This document shows, piece after piece, positions 15,679 to 26,989 of a DNA stretch of 64,000 nucleotides; position 1 is the first letter of the stretch; each line of letters starts with the position of its first letter. The DNA is from Raphanus sativus. Lineage: Eukaryota > Streptophyta > Magnoliopsida > Brassicales > Brassicaceae. The notes under the pieces are model-generated. The model made no database searches. It saw nothing but the letters and a program-made list of their open reading frames with translations, and was not told where the DNA came from. The position numbers and the translations under genes are program-made. The stretch is taken from contig NC_079514.1 in NCBI RefSeq assembly GCF_000801105.2, positions 17,152,293 through 17,216,292 of the forward strand. Reading direction: 5' to 3'.

Positions 15679-16695
15679 ATGTCTTCTGGAGATTATTTTC
15701 GTTCGTGGATGGATAGACCTCATTTGGATCCCAACACCAATTTGCTTACAGAAGAATACGTTCGAGGTATTGGAGAATTCATGAAGCTTGTTCAACAGCA
15801 CCCGGATGCAAATACTGGTATGGTAAGATGTCCCTGCTCTTCTTGTAATAACAATAGAATTATAAAAGAATGGGAAGTTTGGAAACATTTGTATAGAAAA
15901 GGGTTTGCACAGAATTATAAAGTTTGGTATCTTCATGGGGAAACTGGTTTTGAATATGGTAGTAGTAGCGAACCTCAGCCTGTTAGCGAACAACCTCAGT
16001 CTTTTGGTTGGTTAGAAGAACCGAGAATGGATGTAGATTATGGTGTAGGTACTGAGCAGATGGTACATGATCATTATAGAGGGGAAGAACCAAATCTCGA
16101 ATCGGGGAGATATTTTGACATGTTGGATGCAGGAAAACAACCTTTGTATAAAGGTTGTAGAGATAGTCATTCACCTTTATCATCTGCAAGTAGATTGATG
16201 GGTATTAAGACAGATTATAATTTGGTTGAAGAATGCGTAGATGCGATAGCTGATTATGTTAAAGGTGTTCTGCCAGAGGATAATCTTGCACCGGGTTCAT
16301 ACTACGAGGTTCAGAAACTTGTTGCGGGTCTTCGATTACCGTACGAAGTGATAGATGTATGTATCGACAACTGCATGATCTACTGGGGAGCGGATAAGGA
16401 TCGGGATAAATGCAAATTTTGTTGGAAACCTCGTTATCAGGAAACGAGGGGAAGAGTTCCGGTACCATTCAAAAGAATGTGGTATTTGCCTTTGACGAAA
16501 AGATTGAAGAGGTTGTATCAGTGTGAGCGCACGGCGAAGGCAATGAGATGGCATGCAGAACGTTCTACAAATGGTGAGATTAGACATCCTTCAGATGCGA
16601 AGGCTTGGAAACATTTCCAATCAACATATCCAGAATTTGCTGAACAGGAAAGAAATGTTTATCTGGGATTATGCACTGATGGTTTCAGCACATTC
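15679..16695 (+). pseudogene. CACTA transposase (TNPD/TNP2-type), N-terminal part only
   Basis: The start codon follows a TATA box and CT-rich leader. The N-terminus (about residues 4-75) is the transposase-associated domain, with CPCSSCNN and WKHLYRKGF. The middle part has CDKCKFC-like and VPVPFKRMWYLPLTKRLKRLY motifs of the TNP2 family. Homology stops after NVYLGLCTDGF at about 16690. The frame then runs on to 16836 only by reading through CCGACGA repeats. The catalytic DDE domain that should follow is absent, so this product cannot catalyse transposition. A truncated DNA-binding product remains possible. Confidence 0.85.
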
Positions 16696-16835
16696 CGACG
16701 ACTCGTGGTTAATTCAGGGTTTAGCCTTTCGTCGGAATTCCGTCAGAATATTCCGATGGAATTCCGACGGATTAATAAAATCCGTCGGAATTCCATCGGA
16801 ATATTCTTACGGAATTCCGACGACCTGAATATTTG
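16690..16835. repeat. internal CCGACGA repeat block in CACTA element
   Basis: The sub-terminal type of repeat reappears in the middle of the element, exactly where the transposase coding sequence breaks off. It includes the inverted pair TCCGACGGATT / AATCCGTCGGA. This marks the deletion junction. 16836-17160 is AT-rich sequence with no recognisable coding content. Confidence 0.7.
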
Positions 16836-17164
16836 AAATTTTTATATCATAATATATCTATATTTGGATACCGAAACTACTTTAATAACACATATTAGAT
16901 GTTTAATATAATATTACATATCAACCGTTCGAGTTTTACAAGTTATTTAAATAATTATATATGTATATCATTGTTTTCATAACATCTCATCTTAATACTC
17001 ATATACTTTCATTCATATTAATATAAACTTACACTACAAAACACAATTGTGTGTAAAAATTGGATTTGAAAACCTTATTATAGTTAATCTTTTTTAAATA
17101 GTCTATTTATTATCAAAGTTTTGGATTTGATCAGTAAGAAACTTGTTTTTAAACCCTAAACCAC

Positions 17165-17375
17165 AAGTCGTCGGAACTCGGTCAGAATATACCGATGGAA
17201 TTCCGACGACCTGCCCCCATTCCGACGGATCTATGTTCATCGGAATTCCGTCGATTTGTTACTTTCCCGAAATTACAAACCGCGTGAAAATTTCGAGTGG
17301 ACCGCGTGAATATTTCATTAAACCGCGCATTCAATTTTTTATTCGTTTTCCGACGACATACCGACGGACCCGTGT
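17165..17375. repeat. repeat block upstream of TNPA-like gene
   Basis: CCGACGA/TCGTCGG-type motifs recur before the CT-rich leader (17395-17480) of the TNPA-like gene. If TNPA binds them, they could give autoregulation of its own promoter. That function is inferred from En/Spm and is not shown here. Confidence 0.6.
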
Positions 17376-17551
17376 CCGTCGGTTCCTTTAAATAAAAACA
17401 GACCATTCTTCCTTCTTCACCATTTTCGTCTCTCTCTCTAAATCCTCTCCGTTTTCTCTCTCTTCTCCGGCGATTCTCACCGCGAATCCGGCGTCCCCAC
17501 CTCCAAGAATCCATCCCACCGGCGTCCCCACCTCCGTGAATCCATCCCACC

Positions 17552-19797
17552 ATGTAAGTATCATCTCAATCTCTATCTTTTTCATTTTTTTTTGAGTTTA
17601 GGATGTTAGATTTTAGGATTTGAGGTTTGATTGATTTGCATGTTCGAAATTGAATGGATAGTTTAGGATTTAGGGTGTTAGATTTTATGATTTGTTGTTT
17701 TTTTTTTGGTTTATATATTGGATTTGTTGATTTTTTAAAAACGTTTTTCATATTTTTTATATATCTAACAACTTTTTCTATATTTATAAAAGTTTATTAA
17801 AACGTTTTTATGCAGATAAAATATTTTATGAAGATAAAAAACTTTTTTTAATATTTTATATAGATAAAAACGATTTTTAATATTTTATATAGATAAAAAC
17901 AATTTTTAATTATTTTTATGTATATAAAAACTATTTTAATATTTTATATAGATAAAACGATTTTTAATTATTTTTATGTATATAAAAACTATTTTTAATA
18001 TTTTTATATAGCTAAAAACGATTTTTAATATTTTATATAGATAAAAACGATTTTTATATTTTATATAGATAAAAACGATTTTTAATTATTTTTTGTATAT
18101 AAAAACTATTTTTAATATTTTTATATAGCTAAAAACGATTTTTAATTAATTTTATGTAGATAAAAACTATTTTTAATATTTTTTATAGATAAAAACGATT
18201 TTTAATTATTTTTATGTATTTATAAAACCATTTTCAATTTTTTTTAGGATAAAAAGAATTTTAATTTTTTATATATATGTTTTGACTTATATATTAATTT
18301 TATTTTCTAGGTCTGATGATTCGAGTTCTCGTCAGCGTGCCCGACCTCGTCGTTCCGCACCCCGTGGCCGAGCTAGTTCGGTGAGCAGTTCCCGTGCATC
18401 GGGTTCGTCGTCTCACGAACAAAACTCGGTTCCTGTTGCTCCGGCTCCCGCTCCGGCTCCCGCTCCAGCCCCTGCAGCCGCTCCACATGACCCGGGGGTC
18501 ATGCCAGTTGAAATATTGGTTCAACAACCAGGTCGAGAGCATCTCCCGGTTCTCGAACAATACCCACGAATGGGACACTCGACTTGGTTAGTATTTTTTT
18601 TTTATAAAATAATTATTTTTTTCCTTTTAATCTAACATTTTTTTTTAAAGGTTCAATAAGTCGACCAGTGGGATTAGCGGGAGCATCACCCAGATGATGT
18701 ATTCGATGCTCCAGATGGGATATGACAAGTGGACTTCGATGCCTTCCGCGGAACGCGAGTTGTGGTTTCGTCAGTTCGCGGTAACTATTAAGTTTTTTTT
18801 AAAACATTTTTAAATTTTTTATATTTTATATGTACTAATCAAATCGTGTGTTTTTTGTAGCAAGAACTTACTTGGGACTCCGGCCTGACGGAAACAATCC
18901 GTCAGGCATTCAGCCGCAAAGCCCAGACCATCTATACGAAGCAGATCTACGAGTGGAAGCAAGTATGGCTGGATGAGAGGAAGCCCCGGTTACTTAGCGG
19001 GACGGTGTGGACCCAATTGATCCAGCACTGGGAGAAGGAAGAGACTATAGAGAAGTCTCTACAGAACTCCGCCAACCGGAAGAGCGATCGTGGCGGGAAA
19101 GGTATTTACGTGCACAACCTCGGCGCTTGCAGTATGTCCTCTAAGGAGGATCAACTGGTAAGTTTTTTTTTATTTGTCTTTCTAGTTACTTAAATAATTT
19201 TTTATATGCATTACCTAACACATTTTTTTTTAGATTCAAGAAAACGATGGTAATCCCGTCGATCATCTCGTCGTCATTAGGGAGGCCTACACCAACAAAG
19301 GGACGGGTCAAATTCAGGATCCGGTGATCAGAGAGGTCATTGAGATGGTGGAATCTCAAAAAGAAGCTTTTCTAGCTTCTCAGCAGCCTCTTTCTGACGA
19401 CGATTCTACGGGTGCTTCAAACAACATGTCCCGACTGCAAATCAACGAGCTGGTTGAAAAGGTAATTTTTTTTTCTATTCTTATATTTGTTTTTAATACT
19501 TTATTTATTAATTTTATATTTTTTTCTATTACTATATTTTACTAACTTAAATTTTTTCTAGGCGGTCCCTAAAAAAAGGGTTATTTGGTAGGGTTGGCCC
19601 GTCGTGCTTCTTCATGTCCGACTTCTTCATCTCAAGTCCCGTACGCCGATCCATTGATTCTAGAGCAGCTACAGAACAAGGATCAACGGATTGGAGCATT
19701 GGAGGAGCAGAATGCTACAATCCTTGCTGAGTTGGCAGATCAGAAGAAGACCAACCTCGAGATAATGCAGAAGTTGGATCGTTTGTTCCCGGATTAG
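17552..19797 (+). pseudogene. TNPA-like accessory gene of CACTA (Transposase_24-type), frameshifted
   Basis: I read exons 17552-17553 (end of a longer 5' UTR exon), 18311-18586, 18651-18780, 18861-19157, 19234-19461 and 19562-19797, with GT/AG throughout. The start codon is split: exon 1 ends in AT and exon 2 starts with G, giving M-SDDSSSRQ. The N-terminus is Ser/Arg-rich with an (AP)n tract. The middle part (QMMYSMLQMGYDKW, WTQLIQHWEKEE, NSANRKSDRGGKG) matches the plant Ptta/En/Spm TNPA family. The C-terminal exon is a coiled coil (LEQLQNKDQRIGALEEQNA). In the last exon the A7 run at 19571-19577 is one A short, so the frame hits TAG at 19589-19591 and the coiled coil lies out of frame. This may be decay or an assembly indel. 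Confidence 0.75.
17740..18260. repeat. AT-rich minisatellite in intron 1 of the TNPA-like gene
   Basis: A degenerate tandem array of TATAGATAAAAACGATTTTTAAT-like units (about 22-55 bp) fills most of the first intron. There are at least ten copies by eye. It has no coding role, and such arrays expand by slippage. Confidence 0.75.
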
Positions 19798-20629
19798 TAG
19801 TTTTTTTTTGTTTTTTTAATTTAAAACTTTATAAATGTTTTTTTTTCAGTTTGTATTAAAACTTATTTTCTATAATATTATTATTAGTTTCTTAATTTCA
19901 GTTTTTGTTTAAATTAATTTTAATATTTAAAAAAAATAAAAAAAAAAAATTAATTAATAAAATATATAAATCAGAAATTCCGACGAAATATTTTCGTCGG
20001 TATATTCCGACGACACCTTCTGTCGGTATATTCCGACGACATATGTCGTCGGATGATTCCGACGGATCCTTTCGTCGGAATATACCGACAACTCATCTCG
20101 TCGGAATTTCCGACGACTACGTTCGTCGGAATATTCCGATGCAATTGTTGTCGTCGGAATCATGAGTTTCCGATGAATACGGTGATCGGAATAGTCCGAC
20201 GAACTTCCGAGGGAATTCGTTATCGGAATGGCGTCGGAACTCCGTCAGAATCGGGTTCATCGCTATCCGTCAGAAAATCGTCGGACTGTCTGATGGATTT
20301 CCGACGAATTTTTTTTCCGACCAACTGAAACCGACGACCACTTTCGTCGGAATGTCGTCGGAATAGCTCTATTCCGACGACATTCCGACGGTTTTGTCCG
20401 TCGGTATGCGTCTGTTTTCTTGTAGTGCAAAGCTTGTGATCAGCGCATGTAATATTTGAAACTCAGACAGCAACACACTACAAGATTGACTCCATTATGC
20501 TTAAATGTAGCTCCTTTATACATAACATTCCCAAAAACGATGGATGTTAATCTCCTCCATGATCATCTTAGTTTTTTTTTGCTGAGAATGTGTATTTTTA
20601 AGTCGATGGACAAAAACATCAAAAGAAAG

Positions 20630-20705
20630 CGACTCTACCAGTAATTGAACCCGCAATCTCCAATTTCGTAGTCCGGCGCCTTACCGATTGGGCGCCAATG
20701 GAGTC
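20630..20705 (-). tRNA. tRNA-Arg(ACG)-like relic, probably a pseudogene
   Basis: On the minus strand, 76 nt start GACTCCATTGGCGCCCAAT and end GGTAGAGTCG. The acceptor arms pair at 6 of 7 positions. The anticodon loop CTACGAA gives anticodon ACG, and the T-arm has GGGTTCAA. The layout matches plant tRNA-Arg(ACG), but the D-loop is about 3 nt longer, the T stem is badly mismatched, and the anticodon stem depends on G-T pairs. It is likely inactive. Confidence 0.5.
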
Positions 20706-20786
20706 TTTCGGTTCAGTTTTCCCTTGTTTTACCTTTGCTCACCTTTTTTATTTACAATTTTACATTATACGTTTTGTTTCTTTCAG

Positions 20787-22160
20787 CTTTGAGAACAAAT
20801 GGATTCAAACTTCTCTGGGTGCTATACCAGCAAACTGTTTCCGTATTAGATGCGTTTTCCCCCAACCTATTCACGTTGCTATTGGTCAAACCATAAGTGG
20901 GAAAGCTCGTTTTGTTGCTGTTACTGACCAAAGCTACACCATAGAGATAACGATGACAGGTTCGTTACTCTCGTTTGTTTTTTATCATTTAAATACTTTC
21001 TAACTTGATTTCTTCTTTGCAGCTGAGACATTTGGTAGAGTTGGAAGTATGATTCGATTTCAGCAAACGGAATCTAAGTTCAACCTTTGTGAAGTAGAGC
21101 AACTTTCTGTGATACCGCGAGCTCCAAAGGCACAGGTAAAAGAAATGTACCTTATTTTTTTTTGTGACTGTTCTAATCATTCTTGTGTTGGTCCAGGATG
21201 AATTAGGGGAATGGTATGGCCAGTTCCAGAAAGGCCTTAAAGATGAATTCCATGGATTGTTCTTACCCTCCAACTTGGTCGAAAGCTTTGATTCTGCAAA
21301 AGATGCATCATCTTCCATTGTGGTGGCGATTCTAATTGGAACCGAGAAGAATAGGGTTAGCCATCTCATGCTACCCCCACAGTGGACAACCGAAGGAGAG
21401 CTAAACATATCAGCCATCCCAATGGAGGACATTGATGTAGCGGAAGCTACGATAACACAATGAATCCTATTTAGTCTGATAATACATAGATCAAAGTCTT
21501 CTTGATTCGTTGAGAACTCTCGAGTTCTATCCGTAAAAAAAGGAAATAAAGGGTTTCAAACCTCTCTTCATAAAATATCAATATCAATAATCTGAATACA
21601 AACTAAAGTCTAAATGACTATATATAAGAAAACCATGAAAACCCTAAAACAATTAATGCAATTATCTTAATAATAAATAAAACATCAAATATTAAAATAT
21701 TTAGAATATTCCTACATTCTTTGCATCTGACATGCATCTCAAAGGGACAACGTTGATTGGTTATATACGCTCGGGTGCACCTGGCAAGGGACCAACAGCA
21801 GGTGATGTTGCCTTCCTAACCAAACATTTTGGTCCAGAGGCAGTTGTTGACATTTTCTCCTCCACTACCTCCACCGGAACATCTACGTTGGCTTTATACG
21901 AACTCTCTAAGGAAGGATTTAAGAAAACAAGCTGGACGTTGGATGAAAAACTGTCTGCTATGTTCCTGGTATAAAGCTTGTCCATCCTATAAATTGAGTG
22001 TTTCTATGGTTCTAATGTGATTTGATGTGTTTGCTAGGTTCCTCGTGGTGATAAATGGAACTACAACACTATCAACAGCAGCATGAAGAACATGCCGTAT
22101 GGTTTAAGGATTGATTATGTTTTCTATAGTAAAAGAAATGAATCATATGTATCTAAATGA
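20787..22160 (+). pseudogene. chimeric relic: PRMT4/CARM1-like C-terminus joined to PRP8-like MPN domain
   Basis: Exons I can trace are 20787-20959, 21023-21135, 21197-21460, 21717-21968 and 22038-22160, with GT/AG junctions. The first two encode FRIRCVFPQPIHVAIGQTI and DQSYTIEITM, which resemble the end of plant PRMT4 (CARM1-type arginine methyltransferase: LRCVLSQPIYV..GQ, AQSYTI.LT). The later exons resemble the C-terminal MPN/JAB domain of the spliceosome protein PRP8: LMLPPQWTTEGEL, GYIRSGAPGKGPTAGDV, STGTSTLALYELS and KWNYNTINSS. Both parts are quite diverged. A 256-bp non-coding insert at 21461-21716 splits the MPN part and brings a stop (TGA at 21461). The assignment is from remembered family sequence. 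It could be a decayed real fusion or two captured fragments. Confidence 0.5.
21461..21716 (-). mobile_element. possible solo LTR inside the chimeric relic
   Basis: On the minus strand this 256-bp insert begins TGTAGGAATATTC and ends GGATTCA, so it has TG...CA ends. It contains TATATATAG (TATA-like) and sits between two halves of one protein domain. The flanking 5-mers (CACAA and TTCTT) do not match, so no target duplication supports it. It could be a recombinant solo LTR or an old intron-like insert. Confidence 0.4.
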
Positions 22161-24205
22161 GATTGATTATGAGCCGATGAGTTGCATAATGAGATTATGA
22201 TTATATTGTATCTAAAAGTATTGGTACATTTCACGAAAATGAGATTATGATTCATTTAGAATCTATTTATAGCCAAAACAGAAAATTGATTGATTATGTT
22301 TTCTATAGTAAAAGAAATGAATCATATGTATCTAAATGAGATTGATATTCAAGACTTCTCTGGTGAATAAGAAAATAAAAAGAAATCAAAATTCTGATTT
22401 ACAATGTCTTATATTTAATCTAATTTAATCTGAAAAAAAACTCTTTTGAGATCTTATCCATTTTTTTCTTGCTTGTCATATTCTCATTTTTTTCAGGATC
22501 TTGAATGAGTCTTCATGTAGGAGATCTCAATCTTTACAATTGTTTTTACCTTTGTCGAATGAGAAAAAGATGGAGCATTCATAACAGTGGTCGGAGTTGA
22601 CGGGTCGACAATAATATCAATTGGAATAGATTGATTTTTCAACTAAAATAATATTAAAATATTTTCAAACACATGCATCAAATACTTTATGTCTATTTTT
22701 ATTACATATGTAAAGAACGTATGAATTTAGTTTATCATTAATAAAATATGAAATATTATTCACATAACATAATTTGTGCATATAAATAATCTAAGGATTT
22801 AATTTTTTTTGACCCAAACTTGCGAGTATTGTTAATGGTCCACTAGCTATCAATTTTTTTTATCTATTTGACTTTATCCATTCGTTGAACTTGGCTTTAA
22901 GAAAAACGATAAGTTTCAACTCATGATATACAAATGGCTACGAGTTAATCCATTAATCCATTAATCCATGAGATATATAAATTTGTCTATATAAAACAAC
23001 CTATCAAAAACTCTCTTTTTTTCTTTCCATTAACAACACTCATCTTTTTTGGATAATGCCATACTTTCATGCTATTTTCTACACCAGAAGAGAGCATGAG
23101 ATATCTGTCCATAGGACAAAAGTAGCTGATAGAGGTGTGCGTGATTCAACATAGAATTTGATTTGGCATGAACTGGTTTTGATATTCCACAGTCGGATTT
23201 ACCCATCTTTGCTAGCACTTAACACATGTTCAGTTGAAAATGGATTACAATGTATATCAGTTATGTGATCCTCATGATCTAACTATCAATTTAGAGAGTG
23301 TTATTCAACTGGGTATTTTAATATTTTAAATCTAAACATAGTCCAATATTATTCTAATGATGATTCTACATTATATTTTAAAATCTATTGTTACAGGATA
23401 TGATATTTATAATCTTATTTAAAATATGGTGCTATTCAATAAGAGGAAAATTTATAAGGATGTATTCGATCTAGAGTTTGAATGGATTTGTTTAATTAGT
23501 TTTCAGATGAATTTATATGAATCCTAGAGTTTAATATGATTTTATTAAAGCATTCTAAAATATCACCTAAAACCAAAAAATATTTGATTTTTTTAAACTA
23601 AGAAATTTTATCTAAAACACTTTAAAATCAATTGAAAGCTTTAAAAATCATAATTAAAAATATTTTCAGTAATAACAGTAAATATCATAGTATTTTATAA
23701 AATATCAAATTCAATATCAATGAATATTAAATGTTTAAAAAAATATGTTTAATAATAGTAAATTTATCATTTTATTACAAATCAATTCAAAATTCTCAGC
23801 AACTACCAATCAATTCAAATTCAGTTGTAAAAGATTAGAATTTTCTTTTTTTAAACTGATTTAAATCATTTGTTATGGATTCTCATCGTAAATGATTGAA
23901 ATCATTTTTTTTTCAAAGTAGAGAAAGAGATGTACATATCTTGTTGAGGGAAAAAAAGATGAAAATCTCTTACTTGATTTTTATTCTGACACTAACACCA
24001 TTGCTACAAAGATTCTTGGTTTGTTTAGGCAAAGTATGAAAGGAACTAAGATACAACTTTCCGTACAGAAACAAAATCTGAAATCTCAACCAGCTTAATG
24101 AACAATAAGAAAAAAGAAAGAAAAAAAAAACTGAATGGAACCGAACCATGAAGCTGCAAGGACGATAGTGGTGATCGAGCAGAGAATCTAAAGGGTATGA
24201 AGGAA
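22161..24205. other. intergenic region before KAS I
   Basis: A 57-bp segment (TTGATTATGTTTTCTATAGT and following) at 22111-22168 is repeated at 22290-22346. The result is a local duplication with a period of about 178 bp at the 3' end of the chimeric relic. The rest is AT-rich with AATTGAATT-like palindromes near 23780-23830. No gene, RNA gene or clear transposon end is seen. Confidence 0.55.
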
Positions 24206-26989
24206 TCAGGGTTTGAATGCAGAGAATGCCACGACTGAGTTATGCCCACCGAACCCAAACGAGTTTGATATGGCTGCACCAGAAAAAAACAGACACACCA
24301 TTATCAGAGAAACCATCGTGGGTTTTTAATCAAAATGACAAAGAAGACCCGTCGTCACTTACCAACATTCACCTCATGCTGTTTCTTCTCGTTTGCAACC
24401 GTGTCAAAGTCCACTGCTGGTTCTGGGTTCTACAATGACAAACAACAGAGTGTAAGAGTAAAACGAGAAAGCCAAGGTATCTAAATCCACTATGAGTGGA
24501 TCCTGTTCGTGGGTTCTTGCTATGGATTATGTCGAACTTGTAAATGATTTTGTTTTAGAAAAGGAGAGAATGTATGTACAAATTGGTTGATAGAGGGATG
24601 AAGCCATCCAGTGTTGATAGCCTTCACGGTGGCAATGGCTTCAAGACCTCCAGCTGCACCTAGGCAGTGACCTATCATAGACTGTAACACGATGCATTCA
24701 CAAAACTGTCATGCATAGGAAATGTAAAGCAAACCAATACAGGAAATAGAAGACGAGAAGAATTAAAAAAAATAGCATTGAGCGTTGGGGACGAACCTTG
24801 GTGGCATTGATTTTGATCCCTGAAGTGCTTTTGAACACCTTTTTAATGGCATTTATCTCAGCAAGATCACCAGCAAGAGTGGAAGTTGCATGGGCATTGA
24901 TGTAGTTTACCTGGAAAAAAACGTTCAAACAATCACAAGCTATAAGTAATAAAATGGAAACCCTTTTGTTAGAAGCCTGAAAAGTTAGTTCTTGTTACCT
25001 CCTCGGGCGATACACCAGCATCTTCAAGGCAGCTCTCAATGCAGGAAGAGACACCAAGCCCATCGGCTCTTGGATCAGTCATATGATGAGCATCACAGTT
25101 AACAGCACCTCCAAGATACTCTGCTACAATTGGAGCACCACGTTTCATCGCATGTTCCAAGCTTTCCATCACCTATTAGAGCATATAATAAGTTAACACC
25201 AATTAATGCGTCTTTTACATTAATTGGTTGGATGAAACCAACTTTGTTACAGCAATTCAAATGCAATGACATTTCCTGAGCTAATCAACTAAGGGGACAA
25301 ATGTTTCAACACAGAGAGTAAGGATCCTCCGCTACAGACAGCACTGATCAGACCCAAACACAAATTAATAGTTTCAATGTGAAGAGTAGAGACATACCAG
25401 AACACCAGCTCCTTCACCCATGACAAACCCATCTCTCTGTTTATCCCACGGCCTTGAAGCAGTTTGAGGGTCATCATTTCTCTGCGACAGTGCCCTGCAA
25501 GCAACAAAACCTCCCAACCCAATAGGTATAATAGCAGCCTCGGTCCCACCAGCAACCATCATATCAGCCTCACCACGGCGAATGTGGTTGGCAGCAGCGT
25601 AAAAGCAGTAGTTAGAGGTGGCACAAGCGGTAGAGATGGAGTAGTTGGGACCCATAAGACCAAGATCAATCGCCAACAAAGCAGAACCCATGTTGGTGAT
25701 AGCATAAGGAATAAAGAAGGGAGATATCCTCCTGTGGCCTTTCTCAACTAGAGCTTGAACACCGTCTGAAAACACAGTCAAACCACCCATACCCGTCCCA
25801 ACTAGTACTCCAGCTCTCTTCTTATCAATCTACAACAACATCCACAAGTTCAAAAATATTCAAAAAAGTATTTGAAAAACACTTGCAAAGTATCCAAATT
25901 ACCATAAAGTATCAAAAGTATCCGGATATTTTTATCCGAAATATCCAAAATATTCTCGAAATATTCAAGATTTATATCTGAATCAACCTAATTGTTTGAT
26001 ATTTTACCAAAATTTTGATATTTAACACTAACTACCCAAAATAACCGAACCAAATTTTGGTATTTTCCGGTTTCTAGTTTTAGTATCCTAGCCGAACCGA
26101 AACTACCCGAACGGAAACCGAAAATAAGTAAGTAATAAATGAGTATCAAAAGTTTCCGGATATTTTTATCTGAAATATCCAAAAGACTCTCAAAATATCC
26201 AAAAAATTTATCTGAATCACCCTAATTGTTTGATATTTTACCCAAAATATCCGATATTTAACACGAACTACCCGAAATAATCGAACCGGAACCAAATCGG
26301 AACAAAATTTTGGTATTTTCCTGTTTCTAGTTTTAGTATCCTAGCCAAACCGAAACTAACCCGAAAAATAAGTAAGTAGCAAATGGATCCTCTAGTCCCC
26401 TATCAAAACTACCCAATACCCAAAATTCCCAGGCATAGTGTAAACTCATGAAAGATAAATCAAGATCGGACATGAACTATAAACTGAATCAGTTCTTACA
26501 AGATTTGAACTTCGATGAATCTAAGAGAGAGATTTGTACCGTGTTAAGCTTATCACCACCAAGGTTGGCACTTTCGAGAGCCTTCTTCCCAGCGACAATG
26601 CAGTACTTCAAGCAATCATCAAGCCTCCGCTCGTTCTTCCCATCGATGTACCCTTCGGAGCTAAACCCACGGATCTGACCACCGAATCTAGTCGGGAACT
26701 TGGACGCGTCGAATCGATCGATCAAGCTGATTCCACTCTCGCCGGAAAGGAGTTTCTCGTAGTAAGCGTCGACGTCGTTTCCGAAGACGGAGACGAGGCC
26801 CATTCCGGTGATCACGACGCGTTTTTTCGGATCCGTCTCGCGTTTGGGAGCCGATGCGGAGATGATGAAGGAGCGTCTCCTGGCGAGGGGTCGAGCATTG
26901 GTGATCTGATGGGATTGGAGGTTGGAAGGTGTTCGGAGTGGGTTCGGCGGAGGAGATGCGCGGAGGGAGGAGGATTGAAGAGCTTGCAT
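24206..26989 (-). CDS. KAS1: 3-oxoacyl-ACP synthase I, chloroplastic (KAS I)
   Basis: Plastid type II fatty-acid synthase condensing enzyme that extends acyl-ACP from C4 to C16. Seven exons on the minus strand: 26540-26989, 25398-25829, 24999-25172, 24797-24910, 24580-24681, 24363-24429, 24206-24273. They sum to 1,407 nt (468 aa; about 473 aa in Arabidopsis as I recall). The N-terminus (MQALQSSSLRASPPPN.., Ser/Arg-rich) is a chloroplast transit peptide of about 45 residues, before KKRVVITGMGLVSVFG. The catalytic Cys-His-His set is visible: Cys219 in STACATS, His359 in YINAHATS and His395 in SMIGHCLGAAG. The gene is intact. Intron 1 (25830-26539) is unusually long and carries a tandem duplication. 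A 17-kb transposon composite begins 251 bp upstream of the ATG. Confidence 0.96.
25909..26376. repeat. 234-bp tandem duplication in KAS I intron 1
   Basis: Two adjacent imperfect copies begin GTATCAAAAGT.TCCGGATATT (25909 and 26143). Each contains the landmarks CTAATTGTTTGATATTTTACC, TTTCTAGTTTTAGTATCCTAG and AATAAGTAAGTA. They are rich in CCGAA motifs of the kind common in Brassicaceae dispersed repeats. Splice sites of the intron lie outside the repeat. Confidence 0.75.

Larger units (their letters stand above)
15192..20427 (+). mobile_element. CACTA (En/Spm) DNA transposon, complete ends
   Basis: The element starts CACTACGAGAAAA and ends TTTTCTTGTAGTG, so the terminal inverted repeats agree at 12 of 13 positions. 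The 3-bp target duplication CAA is at 15189-15191 and 20428-20430. Both ends are followed inward by dense sub-terminal repeats of the type TTCCGACGA / TCGTCGGAA (15215-15575 and 19977-20405). Inside are a transposase gene truncated before its catalytic domain (15679 onward) and a TNPA-like accessory gene (17552-19797). The 5,236-bp length is short for an autonomous copy, consistent with loss of most of the transposase. It is best read as a non-autonomous derivative with intact ends. Confidence 0.93.
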
